From Dermatemys mawii (taxonomy: Eukaryota > Chordata > Testudines > Dermatemydidae): a stretch of DNA of 64,000 nucleotides. The notes beneath the pieces were generated by a model. That model saw only the letters and a program-made list of their open reading frames with translations. It was not told the origin of the DNA and made no database searches. Position 1 is the stretch's first letter. Every line of letters begins with the position of its first letter. The stretch spans positions 16,902,338 to 16,966,337 of the forward strand of contig ML677366.1 in NCBI GenBank assembly GCA_007922305.1. Reading direction: 5' to 3'. A program made the position numbers and the translations under genes. Shown here in pieces: positions 1-11,464 of this stretch.

Positions 1-1601
1 CTTGTTCAGCATATTATTTTATTGTAAATACTCAGAATTGGTAGAAATAGCAATTTTAGTATTTATGGATAAAATTTTGTTTTTCAATTTTAGACATTCT
101 GATTTTAATAGTATACATGGCTATTTCTATGCATGTTTTAGGAGTCTCAACAAGGTTATGGACTTCACAAGGCAAGTTATATATAGATAGATTTATGTTT
201 GTGTATACTTTACCCAGAGAGGAGATTTTGTATAACACCCTGTAACTCTGAAAGATGCTGGCCTCAATAACTCTCTCTTTTATGCCCCCTTGACCACAAA
301 TCTTTCTGTGCCTTCTTCCACACCCCTTCTGTTCAGAGTATAAATCTATTTGTGATGCCTCCATTATCATCTTATTTAGTTCACCATAAAAAACTCATTT
401 CTGCAGTATTACCCACAAACAACAGAATGGTAGACTTTTTTTTTTCCTGCAACACACATACTTATAGCTAAGTGAAAAGCCGTGATTAAGTGAAAAGCCA
501 TTTTGCTATATTCAACACACCAGCTAAGACAGTGAAAAGGCAGTAGGACAAATCAAGTGCAAAGTTTGCAGGTTAAGTCATTATGGAGATAAAAGCTGAA
601 AAAAAATTACCCTAGGAAACTTTTCAAAGATGCTCAATAAGAGCTAATGTTTTGAATCTGCCTCTACAAAACAGCATGCAAGCCTTGGTTGAATCTTTCC
701 ATAATAGTTCCTACACAAGATATGGCATGTTAAATTACAAGTAGTAATTGATAGTACTACTTGTATTCCTCCCAAATTCACACAGCTTACATAACTTTAA
801 AAAAGCACTTACTATTTCCCTTCTGTATAAAATGAGTTATTTTGAAAAGAAGCACTTTATTTTAGATTTCCATGATTTTCAAGGCAACATATGGACTTTT
901 GCATAACTCTGGCTAATCACTGTCCCAAGACAATGACAGTAACTTTTTTTTCCACAGATGAAAGAACAGTTAAATTCCTGATGCCTGTACAGCTGTAAAT
1001 ATATAGATCTTGCGAGGAGAGGAAGTGGAGGGGGCAGAAAAAAGTAAACCTATGTGGCAAAACATCCCTAAACATATTTTTTCTACACGAACTGCCTGGA
1101 ACAACATCTTTATAAAACCACTGACTCGGACCTTAGACCCCATACTAAAAGTTTAATAAGAGGGTCCAGAATTTAAAATACAGTTTACACTACCAGCCAA
1201 AACATAATGAACTTCTCATTCTTTTATCTATGCTTTCATCTGCAAAGATACTAAGAATGATAATGGGTTTTACCAATTTACTTTCCAGTCTTGCAAAACA
1301 AATGGTTCAGACTGTATTATATTAGTCATAGTTTATGAGAAGCGTGAAATATGTTTCTTGATGGAGTAATTTACCGATGCTCATGGTTACAGGTCTAGCT
1401 GCTCCTCTTTTTTATTCTGGGGTGGAATTCCGCAATTTCCCCACACTTAAATCAGGGCCTGGGCTACATACAGTACCCTGCATGTCAACTGTTCTCACCC
1501 TGCAGGTTCAACTGAGTTTAGACACCTGAGGTTCTTCCCTTTGGAAGTCCATGACTAGTGATGTCCAGTGTACAGACAAGCTTCTTAAAAACAAAGTATT
1601 A

Positions 1602-1908
1602 TTTATTTAGGAATAGGAACAAAAATTTTAGAGTGAAGGTACATCATTGCCTGATGGTAACTTAGGCAGGCCTTAATTTCTTCAGCCACAGTCTAGTAGT
1701 GGGGTGCCTGTGTCAGCCTGGTTGATCTGAACAACTGCCCCCTCACACCTTCAATCAAGAGACCCTTATTAAATCTGCCGTAGTTCTTTTGATCTTCTGC
1801 ATTCCCAGCATTTTCCTGTCCTGAAATTGTCTTAACTCTCAAATATTTGCTCACAAGTTGATTATCTTGAGCCATTCTTGCCTTTCCTGCTTGCTTTTCC
1901 CTAGAGTC
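1602..1908 (-). other. Candidate terminal exon of an unrecognised minus-strand gene, with AATAAA
   Basis: Read on the minus strand, a pyrimidine-rich stretch ending in AG at about 1909 is followed by an open stretch of about 70 codons that closes with TAG at 1693-1695. An AATAAA lies about 90 bases further on (1602-1607). An alternative frame, reached if it is joined to the candidate exon at 2137-2233, ends sooner with residues KQERQEWLKIINL and a TGA. I recognise neither protein. The open stretch could also be a fragment of a transposable element or a chance ORF. Confidence 0.25.
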
Positions 1909-2132
1909 CTTAATTAAACAAAAACAATATATTCATACTATAAAAATCCCAAGAGCCAGGTCAATATACAGTATTTATAAATTATTATAGAACAGCTCCA
2001 ATTTCATCACACAAATGATAGGGCAGATCAGGAAGAAATACCATTAAAGTATTATTTTAATTTTTTTAAAACAGAATCAAAATGAGTCACAAAACCAATG
2101 AATTTGTAAAGTTTTCTTTGTGACTTCTTTAA

Positions 2133-2233
2133 TTACGGTAGTTCCTGATTGAGAAATGGAGGAGAGAAGACAAGATGACTAGCACTGTAGACATCTATAT
2201 TACTTCTAGTATCAGGAACCAATCTGTCTTTTA
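2133..2233 (-). other. Candidate minus-strand exon
   Basis: A strong acceptor (TTTTTACTTCCTTACAG) ends at 2234 on the minus strand. The sequence after it is open in one frame for about 31 codons, including DVYSASHLVFSPPFLNQ, until TAA at 2133-2135. A weak GTAATT donor sits at 2136, just before the stop, so it may be internal or terminal. Its entry phase matches the exit phase of the candidate exon at 7669-7760. The product is not recognised. Confidence 0.3.
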
Positions 2234-2418
2234 CTGTAAGGAAGTAAAAAGCCCATGTAAGAGAGGAGAGAGTGTCTTTTCACTTTTGTCAGGATGAATC
2301 TTTGCAATGGAAAGCATCAAGCTAATAAGTTCTGAATGGCTGTTCCACAACAAAGTAATGAACAAGAGACAAGTGAAGAATATATTACTGAAAGGCTACA
2401 GTATAATTGTGAAAACAG

Positions 2419-2441
2419 TTTTTTTTTTTTGGGGGGGGGGG
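2419..2441. repeat. T12-G11 homopolymer junction
   Basis: Twelve T are followed directly by eleven G, then a G-rich tail (GGGAGGGG). No coding context is seen. Homopolymer junctions like this are prone to slippage and to sequencing error. Confidence 0.85.
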
Positions 2442-4371
2442 TTGGGAGGGGTGAGGGAATGAACCTATTAATGGATAAAGCTGAAACAACATGCTTTAAC
2501 ATTTGATAAGGTCTTTTCAATAATTCCAAAACAAAATTGTTCAGAAATTTGTTCACAGTGAATTTTAACTTTTCATTCCAATATGGGACAAAAGGAAATT
2601 TTGAAATGTCAGAATTCAAATTAGGATGAGAATTGTTAAATTCCAAGTTTTGACCAGCTCTCAACATAATTCATGAACATCACAGTCTTATTTCTCTCCT
2701 TTGATTTTGTGGTTGTATTTTTAAAGCCCATAACGAGGAAGAACCTAGCTCTACATAAAAAAACTTCATCACTGTTGCCATGGGGTGTGTGAATGCTGAT
2801 GCAACCTTCTTTTAAGGATTTCCAAGACCATTCCCCGAAGGAGCAAGTAAATAAACTTTTGCTATGGTGCCCTGTGGGGTTGCCCCCACTAGATGCTTCA
2901 GTCCACACACTCAAAGATATTTGAAGACATTTTCTCAGGGGGTTTTGTTCATTTGAATCATTGCTATAGCATTCTCTTTCAAATTATACCACTTTTGTTT
3001 GCTTTTTTTAACATTTGATTTTCATGTCTTAATGATGTTTAACTGAACTGCACTATATTTAATAAGTAGTGTCCCAACCAAGGCAAAGGAAATGACATGG
3101 AAGACTACAAATAAAATTAGCTTTTTTGTCATGTCATTTAACCATTATATGTTTACTACAGGCTAGGTTAAAAGTTAGACAAAGTATTCTTTTTCAAGAG
3201 TTTACATATTGAAATTCTCCATTCATAAACTCATCTAGTTTTCAGTGACCTACAAGTACAGTTAATTTTATTTTTCATAAGTTACACACAGAAACATTCA
3301 TGGAGCCATCTTGTGGCGATAAGAGTAAAAATAACCCTAACAAAAATTACATTGTCAGACAATTACAAAATAAAATCAATTTATATAAAACTTACAGCAG
3401 TGAGCAGCGATAGTACAGTTGTTGAGAACCAACTAGTTCTTTCGCTATAAGACTCTATGCACTTAGAAACTTTCCACGGACAAAATACATATCACTAATA
3501 ATATTTCTCATGACTAGTCAGGTAAAGTTGATTTTTTTAAAAATTAAAAATGACCTGTGAAAACACTGTTCTAATACGGCTTTTGGAGTGCTGTTTATTT
3601 GTTGCACTTACATAAACTCAAAATGGATTATTTTAAAAGTAAACTTTTAACTTGCTGTTGATTTTCTTGTCAATGGGAACAAACGCAGTCTATACCCATT
3701 GAGTAAGAACCCTCACATTTAGCACGAAAAATACGGCCTGAACAGAAAAATATGTTTGTACAAATAAACTTGTGCACACCCACATTGGATCTGAAATTAT
3801 ATGATTTTGCAGCTTCTCTGCATGGTACTATCCAGAAGCTACAGTGGATTTCTCAGCATACTGGTAGCTTTTGGAATTCAGGGCTGTCCTTAGGAGCTGA
3901 AAAATGTGTGTGCAATTCTCGGCACCATCAAGCCCACACCTGATGCAACTGTGTATGTTCTTATATTTAGGTGGATATTGGCAAGGATGGCTCTTCACCA
4001 TCTTTTATGAACTTTCCTGCTTCCAAGCCAGCGCTGGCATAAAAGTTAGAGCAACCAAAAAGCTGTCCTAATGTACAACCCCCCTAGAACAGCCCCCTAC
4101 ACTGTTACATTGGCCCAAAATCTGTTGAGCACAACTCTCCACCACAGAACAATTCCCCACCACTCCTCTGCCAGCATAAGAGCATTTCAGAAGGAGTTTT
4201 ATACCAGCTGCCTAGGATTTCTCCCCTGCCAAATAAATCCACAGATGCCCCTTAAGGACAGTTTGTGACACTCCGGCTGCTTAAAGTGACACAAGACCAA
4301 GAATCTTGCCCTATACGCAGTACAATAAAATATTATAGTCAACATGGAGCTGAGCCCATTATAAATTAAGT

Positions 4372-5095
4372 CAGGGATGGACAAACTACGGCTCACGGGC
4401 TTCTCCTAACTGACCCCTGAGCTCCGGCTCAGGAAGCTGCTCCAGCCCCTCACACCTACAGCTTCACCATGCCACATGAGCAGCACTCTGGGGGGGCATG
4501 GCTGCATGACAGAGTATCTGGCTCCGGGCCAGATACGCTGTGTGCTCCAGCAGATCAGCACGGCAGTGTGTTTGGCTCCAGACCCAACACGCTGTTGAGC
4601 GGCAGCGTGTTAAGGGGACCGGGGTGGGGAGTTGGATAAGGGGCAGAGGGACTTGAGGAGCAGGCAGGGGACGAGGCATTGGATAGGGCGTGGGAGTCCC
4701 AGGGGGCGGGGGTGTGGATACGGGTCCAGGCAGTCAGGGGACAGGCGGGTTGGATAGGGGGGTGGGGTCCTGGGGGGTGATTAGGGGTGGGGTGTCTCTG
4801 GAGAGGGTGATCAGGGGACAAGGAACAGGGGGCTTAGATAGGGGGTGGGGTCCCGGGGGGGGCAGTTGGGGGTGGGAGGGTCTCCGGATGGAGCAATCAG
4901 GAGACAAAGAGCGGGGGTGAGGGGTTGGATGGGTCAGAGATTCTGAGGGGGGGCAGTCAGGCGGTGGGAAGTGGGTGGGAGCTGGATAGGGGGTGGGGCG
5001 AGGCTGTTTGGGGAGGCACAGCCTCCTCTACTCGGCCCTCCACACAATTTTGAACCCCAATGTGGCCCTTGAGCCAAAAAGTTTGCCCACCCCTG
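4372..5095. mobile_element. Non-autonomous hAT-type DNA transposon with intact 8-bp TSD
   Basis: The element starts CAGGGATGGACAAACT and ends with the near inverted repeat AGTTTGCCCACCCCTG. It is flanked on both sides by the 8-bp duplication AATTAAGT (4364-4371 and 5096-5103). The CAGGGGTGGGCAAACT-type end and an 8-bp duplication are the hallmarks of hAT elements. The interior (about 4620-5000) is a degenerate array of G-runs built around GGGGTGGGG and TTGGATAGGGGGTGGGG. No transposase is seen. A second copy of its 3' half lies at about 55530-55840. Confidence 0.8.
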
Positions 5096-5373
5096 AATTA
5101 AGTGCTGCTACTGGACTTCTGTAGAGCTGGGACTGAGCCTTATAGAGTAGAGGAAGATGCTCCTTTCCAAATACTGTACACAACCTTTTCATCTGATCAG
5201 TATAATATGCTCTTTGGGTTCTCCAGTACGTTCCTGAAATTGTAACTTGGAAAAATGAATCAACAGGCTTGTTCCAGACATGAGACAGACAAGATGTCAG
5301 TAGGCTGAGGATAATATCTTGAGCCTAAAACATAAGTAGTTGCTACACCAATTGTTTGCTTGCTTGCAAAGTC

Positions 5374-5640
5374 TTTTCTACACTAGAAAGGGTATACTGG
5401 TACAGCTATACCAGCACATGCTCCTAGTGAACACACAGGTACATCACAAGAGTTCTTTTTCTGGTATAGCTTATACAAGGTCCCAAATAAAATAGCTACA
5501 CTGGGAAAAGGACTTTGATGATTTAACTGTGTCTATACTAGGGCTTTTGCCAACATAGCTATGTTGGTTACAGATGTGAATTTTCTCACACTCCTGACAT
5601 AGCTATACAACCAAAACTTTTAAGCGTAGACAACACCCTG
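5374..5640. repeat. Probable short inverted-repeat DNA element
   Basis: The stretch begins near CTTTTCTACACTAGAAAG and ends near AAGCGTAGACAAC. It contains repeated GGTATA/TATACC and ACATAGCTATGT palindromes. The TCTACACTAG-type end is shared with other repeats in this window (11187-11464, 52209-53091). No coding sequence and no clear target-site duplication were found. Confidence 0.35.
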
Positions 5641-6540
5641 GCTGAGGGCACTCTTATACCCCTAATAGCTCCTGCACTACCACATAGGGTCATTGGCCAG
5701 CAGCATTGTTTTGCCTGTGACTAATAAAGTGATTGGGATGCTCTTGTTTGTATGTGAAGTTCTTCAGAGTAATCCTTGCTTTTTTGAATTTTAGATTCAG
5801 TTACTGCCAAACACTTCACATGGCTACCTTGAAGACCACTTAGGCATCACAGCTGAAACAAAAATCAAATGCACACCTGTAAGATACCAGCAACATAGTA
5901 CATCTTTTCTGAAGGAAATAAGTATAGGCTTATTTACTTTCAGTGGTAATTCAAGTTATTAAATTTGATGTATAAAGCTCTAAATGGGTTGGATCATAGA
6001 TATCAGAGTTCATCTCTCTTCCCCCATGTAGCAGTACCAGACACCAGCTAGGCTAAGGTGATATGGAATGAGGCAGCTGGTAGTAGAACATTCTCAGGTC
6101 TTGCTTACACTGAGATTTCAACCACAAGTGTGGCTGTTTCAGAGTGAACAGGAGTTAGGCCGGCATAACTGTCACTCAGGGGAGTAGCTTGTCCACACCC
6201 CTGAACAACATAATTATACCAATATATGTTGGTAGCAAAGGCCAAGCTTCAGCTACATTAGAGCACTGGTGGGTTTACTGCAGGGTAAGCTGTGCCAGCA
6301 ATACACAGCATCTATGCTAGGGATTTGCATGGTGCAGTTGTATGGATGTTTGAAAATCCAAGATAAACAAAGCCTAAGGAAATAGAATGTGCTATCCCAC
6401 AGGTCTCATAAAGACCAAGAGAATAGTGCTTTGGAACACATGTAAGGCCCATCACTTCTCATAGCCACTTGTTATTTATTCTTCAGACAGTTCTTTTTCT
6501 TTTGCTGCTTCAAAGCTAATCTGTCTGCACAATCAGTGAC

Positions 6541-6617
6541 CTGGTTTTCAGAGGTGCTGAGCACCGCAACTCCCACTGAACTCAATAGAAACTTATTCAG
6601 CATCTCTGAAAAATCAG
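6541..6617. repeat. Short imperfect hairpin repeat
   Basis: The left part GGTTTTCAGAGGTGCTGAG is matched in inverted orientation by CAGCATCTCTGAAAAATCAG at the right end, giving an imperfect hairpin of about 77 bases. I recall similar sequences as abundant short repeats in reptile and bird genomes; the family name is not certain. Confidence 0.45.
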
Positions 6618-6959
6618 ACTAATGGTTTTTCAATTAGATTTTGTATACATGCCCTGAAAGGTGTCAAAGAAAACACTGAAAATTCCTAACATATATTTAT
6701 ATAAAAATGTATTGGCAAAAATTAAATAAAATACAAACATCTAATTTTATATTTCATTCTCTAATCAGTGTTAAAATATCATTACTGAAATCTACTTATT
6801 TCTGATTTTCCAGACACAATACTATAATGGTTGAATTCAGGGCAAGGTATTGCCCCCATCACCACCAATAAAAAAAAACCCCTTGTTTCATCTAACTGAA
6901 AATGGTTTTACTAGTAACTGCATAGAAACTAAACTACTTGATTCCATACAGTAATGCTT

Positions 6960-7067
6960 AAGTGACAAAGAGTCCTGTGGCACCTTAAAGACTAACTAAA
7001 AGGTTAAGGTGCCACAGGACTCTTTGTCACTTCTGCAATTCCAGACTAACACGGCTACCCCTCTGAT
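6960..7067. repeat. Turtle-type interspersed repeat tail with a perfect 29-bp inverted repeat
   Basis: Arms 6960-6988 and 7004-7032 are perfect reverse complements, with a 15-base loop. Each arm carries the motif GAGTCCTGTGGCACCTTA of a very common turtle repeat. The bases after the right arm (CCAGACTAACACGGCTACCC) continue the same family. The arrangement looks like two copies of the tail placed head to head. Confidence 0.75.
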
Positions 7068-7668
7068 TCTTGAGTAATGCTTAAGACCACTTCTGATGCA
7101 TTAATTTTATTCTCACATGTATATATCATCTAGCAGGCTATATCCAATGATTTCTAAGGAAATAAATCCATCAAATAGAGCCATTTCCTTGTAAATCATC
7201 ATAACCTAACTGATTATTTTATAATTCCCACACATCATCATAAGATCAACTTAGGTATGCAGGCTATTAAAGATCTGAGCTAGAATACAGAAATAAAATT
7301 TTAATATACAGCTGGTCAGAAGTAAACCAGTTTAATTTATAATGTTTTATCATGCCAGCCTTTTAATCTAACAGTGCAGAAATTCTGCTCCTACTGGTAG
7401 ATAACCACTGTTTCTAGATAATTTAACCAAAAATTCAACTTGATATATGCTTCAGAAAAAGTTTGCTCTCTCAGAGAACAGGTGTTATAAATAGTGAACA
7501 TTTGCTGTCATGAGGTGGGTCAAAGTATTTAATTTTCTCAGTACAGTTTTGTTCTCTCCCCCTTTTAATTTTAAATATGCTTATGTATCAATAAGACTCC
7601 ACTGTACAATTATGAATGATAGAAAAATTATTTTCCCTTGAGCCAGAAAGCACACACTTGGCTCTTAC

Positions 7669-7760
7669 CTGTTACATCTTGTTTTGACAGATCTACTTGT
7701 GTTTTAACTATGCCACTGAACAGTACTACAGCTTTGAATAGAACAGGTTTGCTATATGAA
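7669..7760 (-). other. Candidate minus-strand exon
   Basis: It ends on a strong donor (ACAG|GTAAGA). Upstream it is open in one frame for 30 codons, with residues including FKAVVLFSGIVKTQVDLSKQ. The acceptor (ATGTATCCTCAG) is weak, and an in-frame stop lies just before it. The 92-nt exon would need an upstream exon ending in phase 2, but the nearest candidate (7963-8070) ends in phase 0, so the gene model is incomplete. The product is not recognised. Confidence 0.3.
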
Positions 7761-7962
7761 CTGAGGATACATGTGTTGTTCCCAATTCAGATTAAAACAG
7801 TTTCTTAATGTAAACATCTATAATGATGACCCTTGACCGTTACTATTCTGTGGATAGGCCCAAAGCCTGGAAGGCAAACCGTTTTCATGAAAAGCATACT
7901 TGGCTTATTGGAATGGTGGGTGGCCAGGTGCTACTAACTGAGAACCGATTCTGATTCCTTAC

Positions 7963-8070
7963 TTTTGGACTTGTGCTTGTTACAGTGCATAAGGAAAACT
8001 GGATTGAGAGCATGAGTTTAATTTGGAGTATATTGGGTATTGAACCTGGGTTGTATATATCCTTAACACT
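7963..8070 (-). other. Candidate coding exon 2 of an unrecognised minus-strand gene
   Basis: The exon is 108 nt (36 codons) with excellent splice signals: acceptor CCTTCTTTCCTACAG and donor AAA|GTAAGG. Only one frame is open; it begins SVKDIYNPGSIPNILQ. Its phase 0 entry fits a first exon that stops right after an ATG at 10000-10002, predicting a protein starting M-SVKD. I do not recognise it, and it is not the ankyrin start expected for GABPB1. Confidence 0.45.
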
Positions 8071-8984
8071 CTGTAGGAAAGAAGGCAGTTTCAATTTACA
8101 TGGATTTTATTTTAAATCGCATTTTATTCAAACCAGCTTTTAACCTCATTCAGATTCCTAATACGTACATTGAATTTTAAATACAAGCTAAAACAGATAA
8201 CTATTTCAAAGTTCATTTTACATAGCTATCCATGTAAATTTAGGACTAATACCAACTGTTTGCTCCAGATTACACGCAACTAGATCAAGCAAAAAACACT
8301 TTAGTAGAGGGCATAACAGATTATTTTAAACTGATTTAAGAGGTAAATTCTTAGAATCCTAGTCTGGGTTTGACATTAACAGCCCTAGATTTCAAAAGGG
8401 GTTGTTGTCCGGGGTCTGGTAGCATGTAAACCAATTTGTTTCCTATAGGTGACAGGCAATAAAACTGTTCAAACAAATGCGTCTTATGAGAATAACTTTA
8501 CATGCATAGTATATCTTTTATCCCACAAGATTCCAAGCATTTTAAAATGATACACTACAAAATGGGGCAATTTTATTCTCAGTAAAATGTAAGCACTTCT
8601 CCGCCTGAAATACTTCCCACCAAGCTACAAAAGATACAAATGATAGTAACCTGCACACCAGCCCAAAGCAAGGTAGGAAATGCAGTCTGATTGCCATGGT
8701 AGGGGGAAAAAATGGAGCAATGCTGCAATCCTGGAGACAACATCCCTTTGAAAAAATCCACTGCTGAGCTACTGGAGAAGCCCTGTCACCTCCCCACTAG
8801 CCTGCTTCTTGCTATAACATTGTACAGGAAAAGTAGATGGGGCAACAGCATCATATACACAATTGGGCTTAAGAGACTATTATGCGCACTGCACTCACCA
8901 GGGCCACAGGTCACAAATATTAACAGAGTCAACATGCTTGGCACTGGGCAGGGAAGGAGATAATGCAGCCACCACCCATCCCCT

Positions 8985-9440
8985 GGATACATATCCAACA
9001 TGCACCTCTGCCACAGACCCTTACCTTCCCCCAACAGCGCTAAGAAAGCCCCTTCATCCCCTCACTGACTACAGCCTCTCAATTTCCCTGGCACACATCC
9101 AACCTGCATCCCACCACTGCTCAGGGAGCCCCATTCCCTCACACCACTCTACCCATCCTCATGGCACACATCCAACATGCATCCCACCACACACACCCTT
9201 TATCCCCCAGTGCTCAGCAAGCCCCCACATTCCCTCACTCCACAGCCTCCATACCCCCCCATCACAGACCCTTTACTTCCCCCAGTGCTCAGCAACCTTT
9301 TATCCTTTCACACACTGCAGCGTCCCCACCCCACAACACAAATCCAACATACACCCCACCAAACAGACCCCTTACCCCTCCCCACAGCTCAGCGAGCCCC
9401 CATCCCTTCCCACACTGCAGCCTCCCCATCCCCACGCCCC
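8985..9440. repeat. Degenerate C-rich minisatellite
   Basis: About five copies of a C-rich unit recur at roughly 75-100 base spacing. The shared words are ATCCAACATGCATCCCACC, CAGTGCTCAGCAAGCCCC and CACACTGCAGC. The array abuts the CpG island. Its lack of stop codons gives long plus-strand open frames rich in His, Pro and Thr, which I regard as artefacts of the repeat. Confidence 0.65.
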
Positions 9441-9449
9441 TCATACGTA

Positions 9450-10450
9450 CACCCACCCCCGCCCAGCCACCCCGCGGAGCCCTGCCTGCGCCCAGCCCTC
9501 CGGGCGCCCCCCGTGCGGCGGGGTCCCCGGAAGGCCGGCCGGCCCGCCCGCTCTCCCCAACAGGAAATCCTGGCTGGGCTGGGCGCTGCGGAGGGAGCCG
9601 CGGCGCCGGGTTCCGGGGGAAGTGGAATTATTTTTTACCAGCGAAGAGATCAACTTCCACATCCGGTAACAGGGCCCTACAAAGGCACAGACTGACCTGG
9701 AAAAGCTTGGCCGGCCCGGGGGGGTGGGGAAGAGACGGGGCACGGCGATGGGGCCTTACCGTGCTGCCTGCCCGGCCGTCGCCGCCGTCCACAACAACAA
9801 CCACGGGCGCCAAAGGCCGCCTCTCAACGGCGCCCAAAAGCCCCACACAAAAGTCCCCGCTGCTGCGCCTGGCGGAGGGACACAGCGGGCGGGAGGGGGA
9901 GAGGCGGCTCAGGTCAGCACAGGGCGCCCCCTCTGCGCGGAAGCAGGGGGACCCCGGGCCGGCGAGGGGGCAGCGCTTTGAGGGGAGCATGGCACTTACC
10001 ATTGGGGTGCGGGGATTATCTTATTATACAAATATCCCCGACAAAAGGGGTCTTGGCGGAGGGATACGGCCTCTGTGCTCCCTACAACGCATGCGCAGAT
10101 ATCGGGAGCAAGGGGGGGAGTTAGGACTTGAGAGCCCGCCATGTTCTGTGCCTGCACTGGTTCCCGCCGGCAGAGGGGGAGGGGCTGCTGCCTCGCCGGC
10201 CCTGGGGATGCTGCCCTGGCTCGGAGAGGAAAAGGCGGGTGGTTGGGTTCAGCCGGCCCCGACCAGGCGGGCGGGCAAAACCCTTGTAAAACCACAACCG
10301 CGAAGGGGGCTCCCTGTGAGTCCGGCGGGCCGAGGGCATTGGCCGCCCACAGACCTGCTAAGGCGGGGTCTGCGCTGCCATCCCTCGGTACAGCCGGAGA
10401 GCTCCCGCTACGGGAGGCCGCGGAGACCGGGCGCGGGTAGTTTGCACCTC
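9450..10450 (-). promoter_or_regulatory. CpG island, probable minus-strand promoter with NRF1-like site
   Basis: The stretch is GC-rich and dense in CpG, in contrast to the flanks. Around 10087-10097 it carries ACGCATGCGCA, close to the NRF1 consensus. On the minus strand the putative first exon runs from near that site to a strong donor: the ATG at 10000-10002 is followed immediately by GTAAGT. This places a promoter about 5 kb from, and divergent to, the USP8 promoter. GABPB1 is the usual divergent neighbour in mammals, so the island could be its promoter, but no GABPB1 exon is seen. Confidence 0.6.
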
Positions 10451-11186
10451 ACTGTAGTTTGGCAGAGGTCCGTCGGCGCTGAGCCCCAGAGCGCTTTGCC
10501 GAGACTCAGTACATCAAAGCAAAAGCTGCGGGGCCTTGTCCGCACGTGGGTTTGCTGGGTGTTCACTGTCTGGCTGTAAAAACGCACCTTTGGGGGGTGA
10601 AGATAACACCTGAGGGGTGAACATACTGCACGGACCTTTGCTCCACAATGAGCCAGTCCTGCTACTCCTACCCTGCTCTCTGACTGCTTGACCTCTGCCC
10701 CACCTCCCCAAACTGCTTCTCTCCAAATCCACTGCTGTTCAGGCCCCAACTGCTCTGAATCTTGATCTCTAGCTGCCACAATTGCTCCAATTATTAGCCC
10801 CTACAGCCACCAGGAAAAGATATCTGAAGCATACAGTTATGTTGCTTTTTCTTGAAAGAGAGAGAAGTGGACAATCCCTTATTGTTGGTGGGAGAAAAGC
10901 TTTTGAGTGACACCTAAGGAATAAAGGTACTTAGAGTGTCACAACAAAATAGAAGGTGGAACAGATTAGTTAACATAAGAGACCATTCAAGGTGAAGTGT
11001 CTTTTAACACTTTGGAAGTCAGAACCATAAAAGGGGGATTAATGGGTTAGAGGTTGTTATAATAATAAACTATAAATCCAGTGTCTATTAAGTCCAGGAT
11101 TTATAGTGTCTAGAAAAATTAGGAATTTAAGTTCCCAAGCTCATCTTTTGAAGGTGTGTAGGTTTCCTTTGAAGATGAGGACTGAA

Positions 11187-11464
11187 GGCAGGTCTGCACA
11201 TAAAACGCCTCAGCGCAGCTGCACTGATGCAGCTGTGTCTCTAGCACTGAAGATGCTCCTGCGCTGATCTGAGAGCTTCTGTCAGCATAGTTAATCCACC
11301 TCCCTGAGAGGAGGTAGCTATGTTGAAGGGAGCAGTTTTCCTATCAATATAGTGCTGTCTACCCAGGGAATTGGGTTGTTATAACTACCTTGCTTAGTAG
11401 TTATACCAACCCACACCTCTAAGTGTGATAGTTATAGCAATACAGATCTAGTGTAGACCTGGCC
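11187..11464. mobile_element. Short terminal-inverted-repeat DNA element
   Basis: The left end GGCAGGTCTGCAC pairs with the right end GTGTAGACCTGGCC (12 of 14 inverted matches by eye). The interior has no open frame of note. The 278-base size and matching ends suggest a non-autonomous DNA transposon. Confidence 0.5.

Noticed and set aside
2636..2914. A 92-codon minus-strand open frame with protein-like patches
   Set aside because: No good acceptor or donor at its ends, no recognisable domain, and length within chance for AT/GC-mixed DNA.
5785..5860. A 25-nt mini-exon (minus strand) after an excellent acceptor TTTTTGTTTCAG with donor AAG|GTAGCC
   Set aside because: It would encode only MPKWSS-like residues, the donor is weak, and its phases do not close a consistent model. 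Kept out of the feature list.
9161..10579. A 472-codon plus-strand open frame across the C-rich minisatellite and CpG island
   Set aside because: GC-rich, low-complexity, Pro/Arg/Gly-rich sequence with no recognisable domain. The stops are missing because of base composition and repeats. The splice and promoter signals there point to the minus strand.
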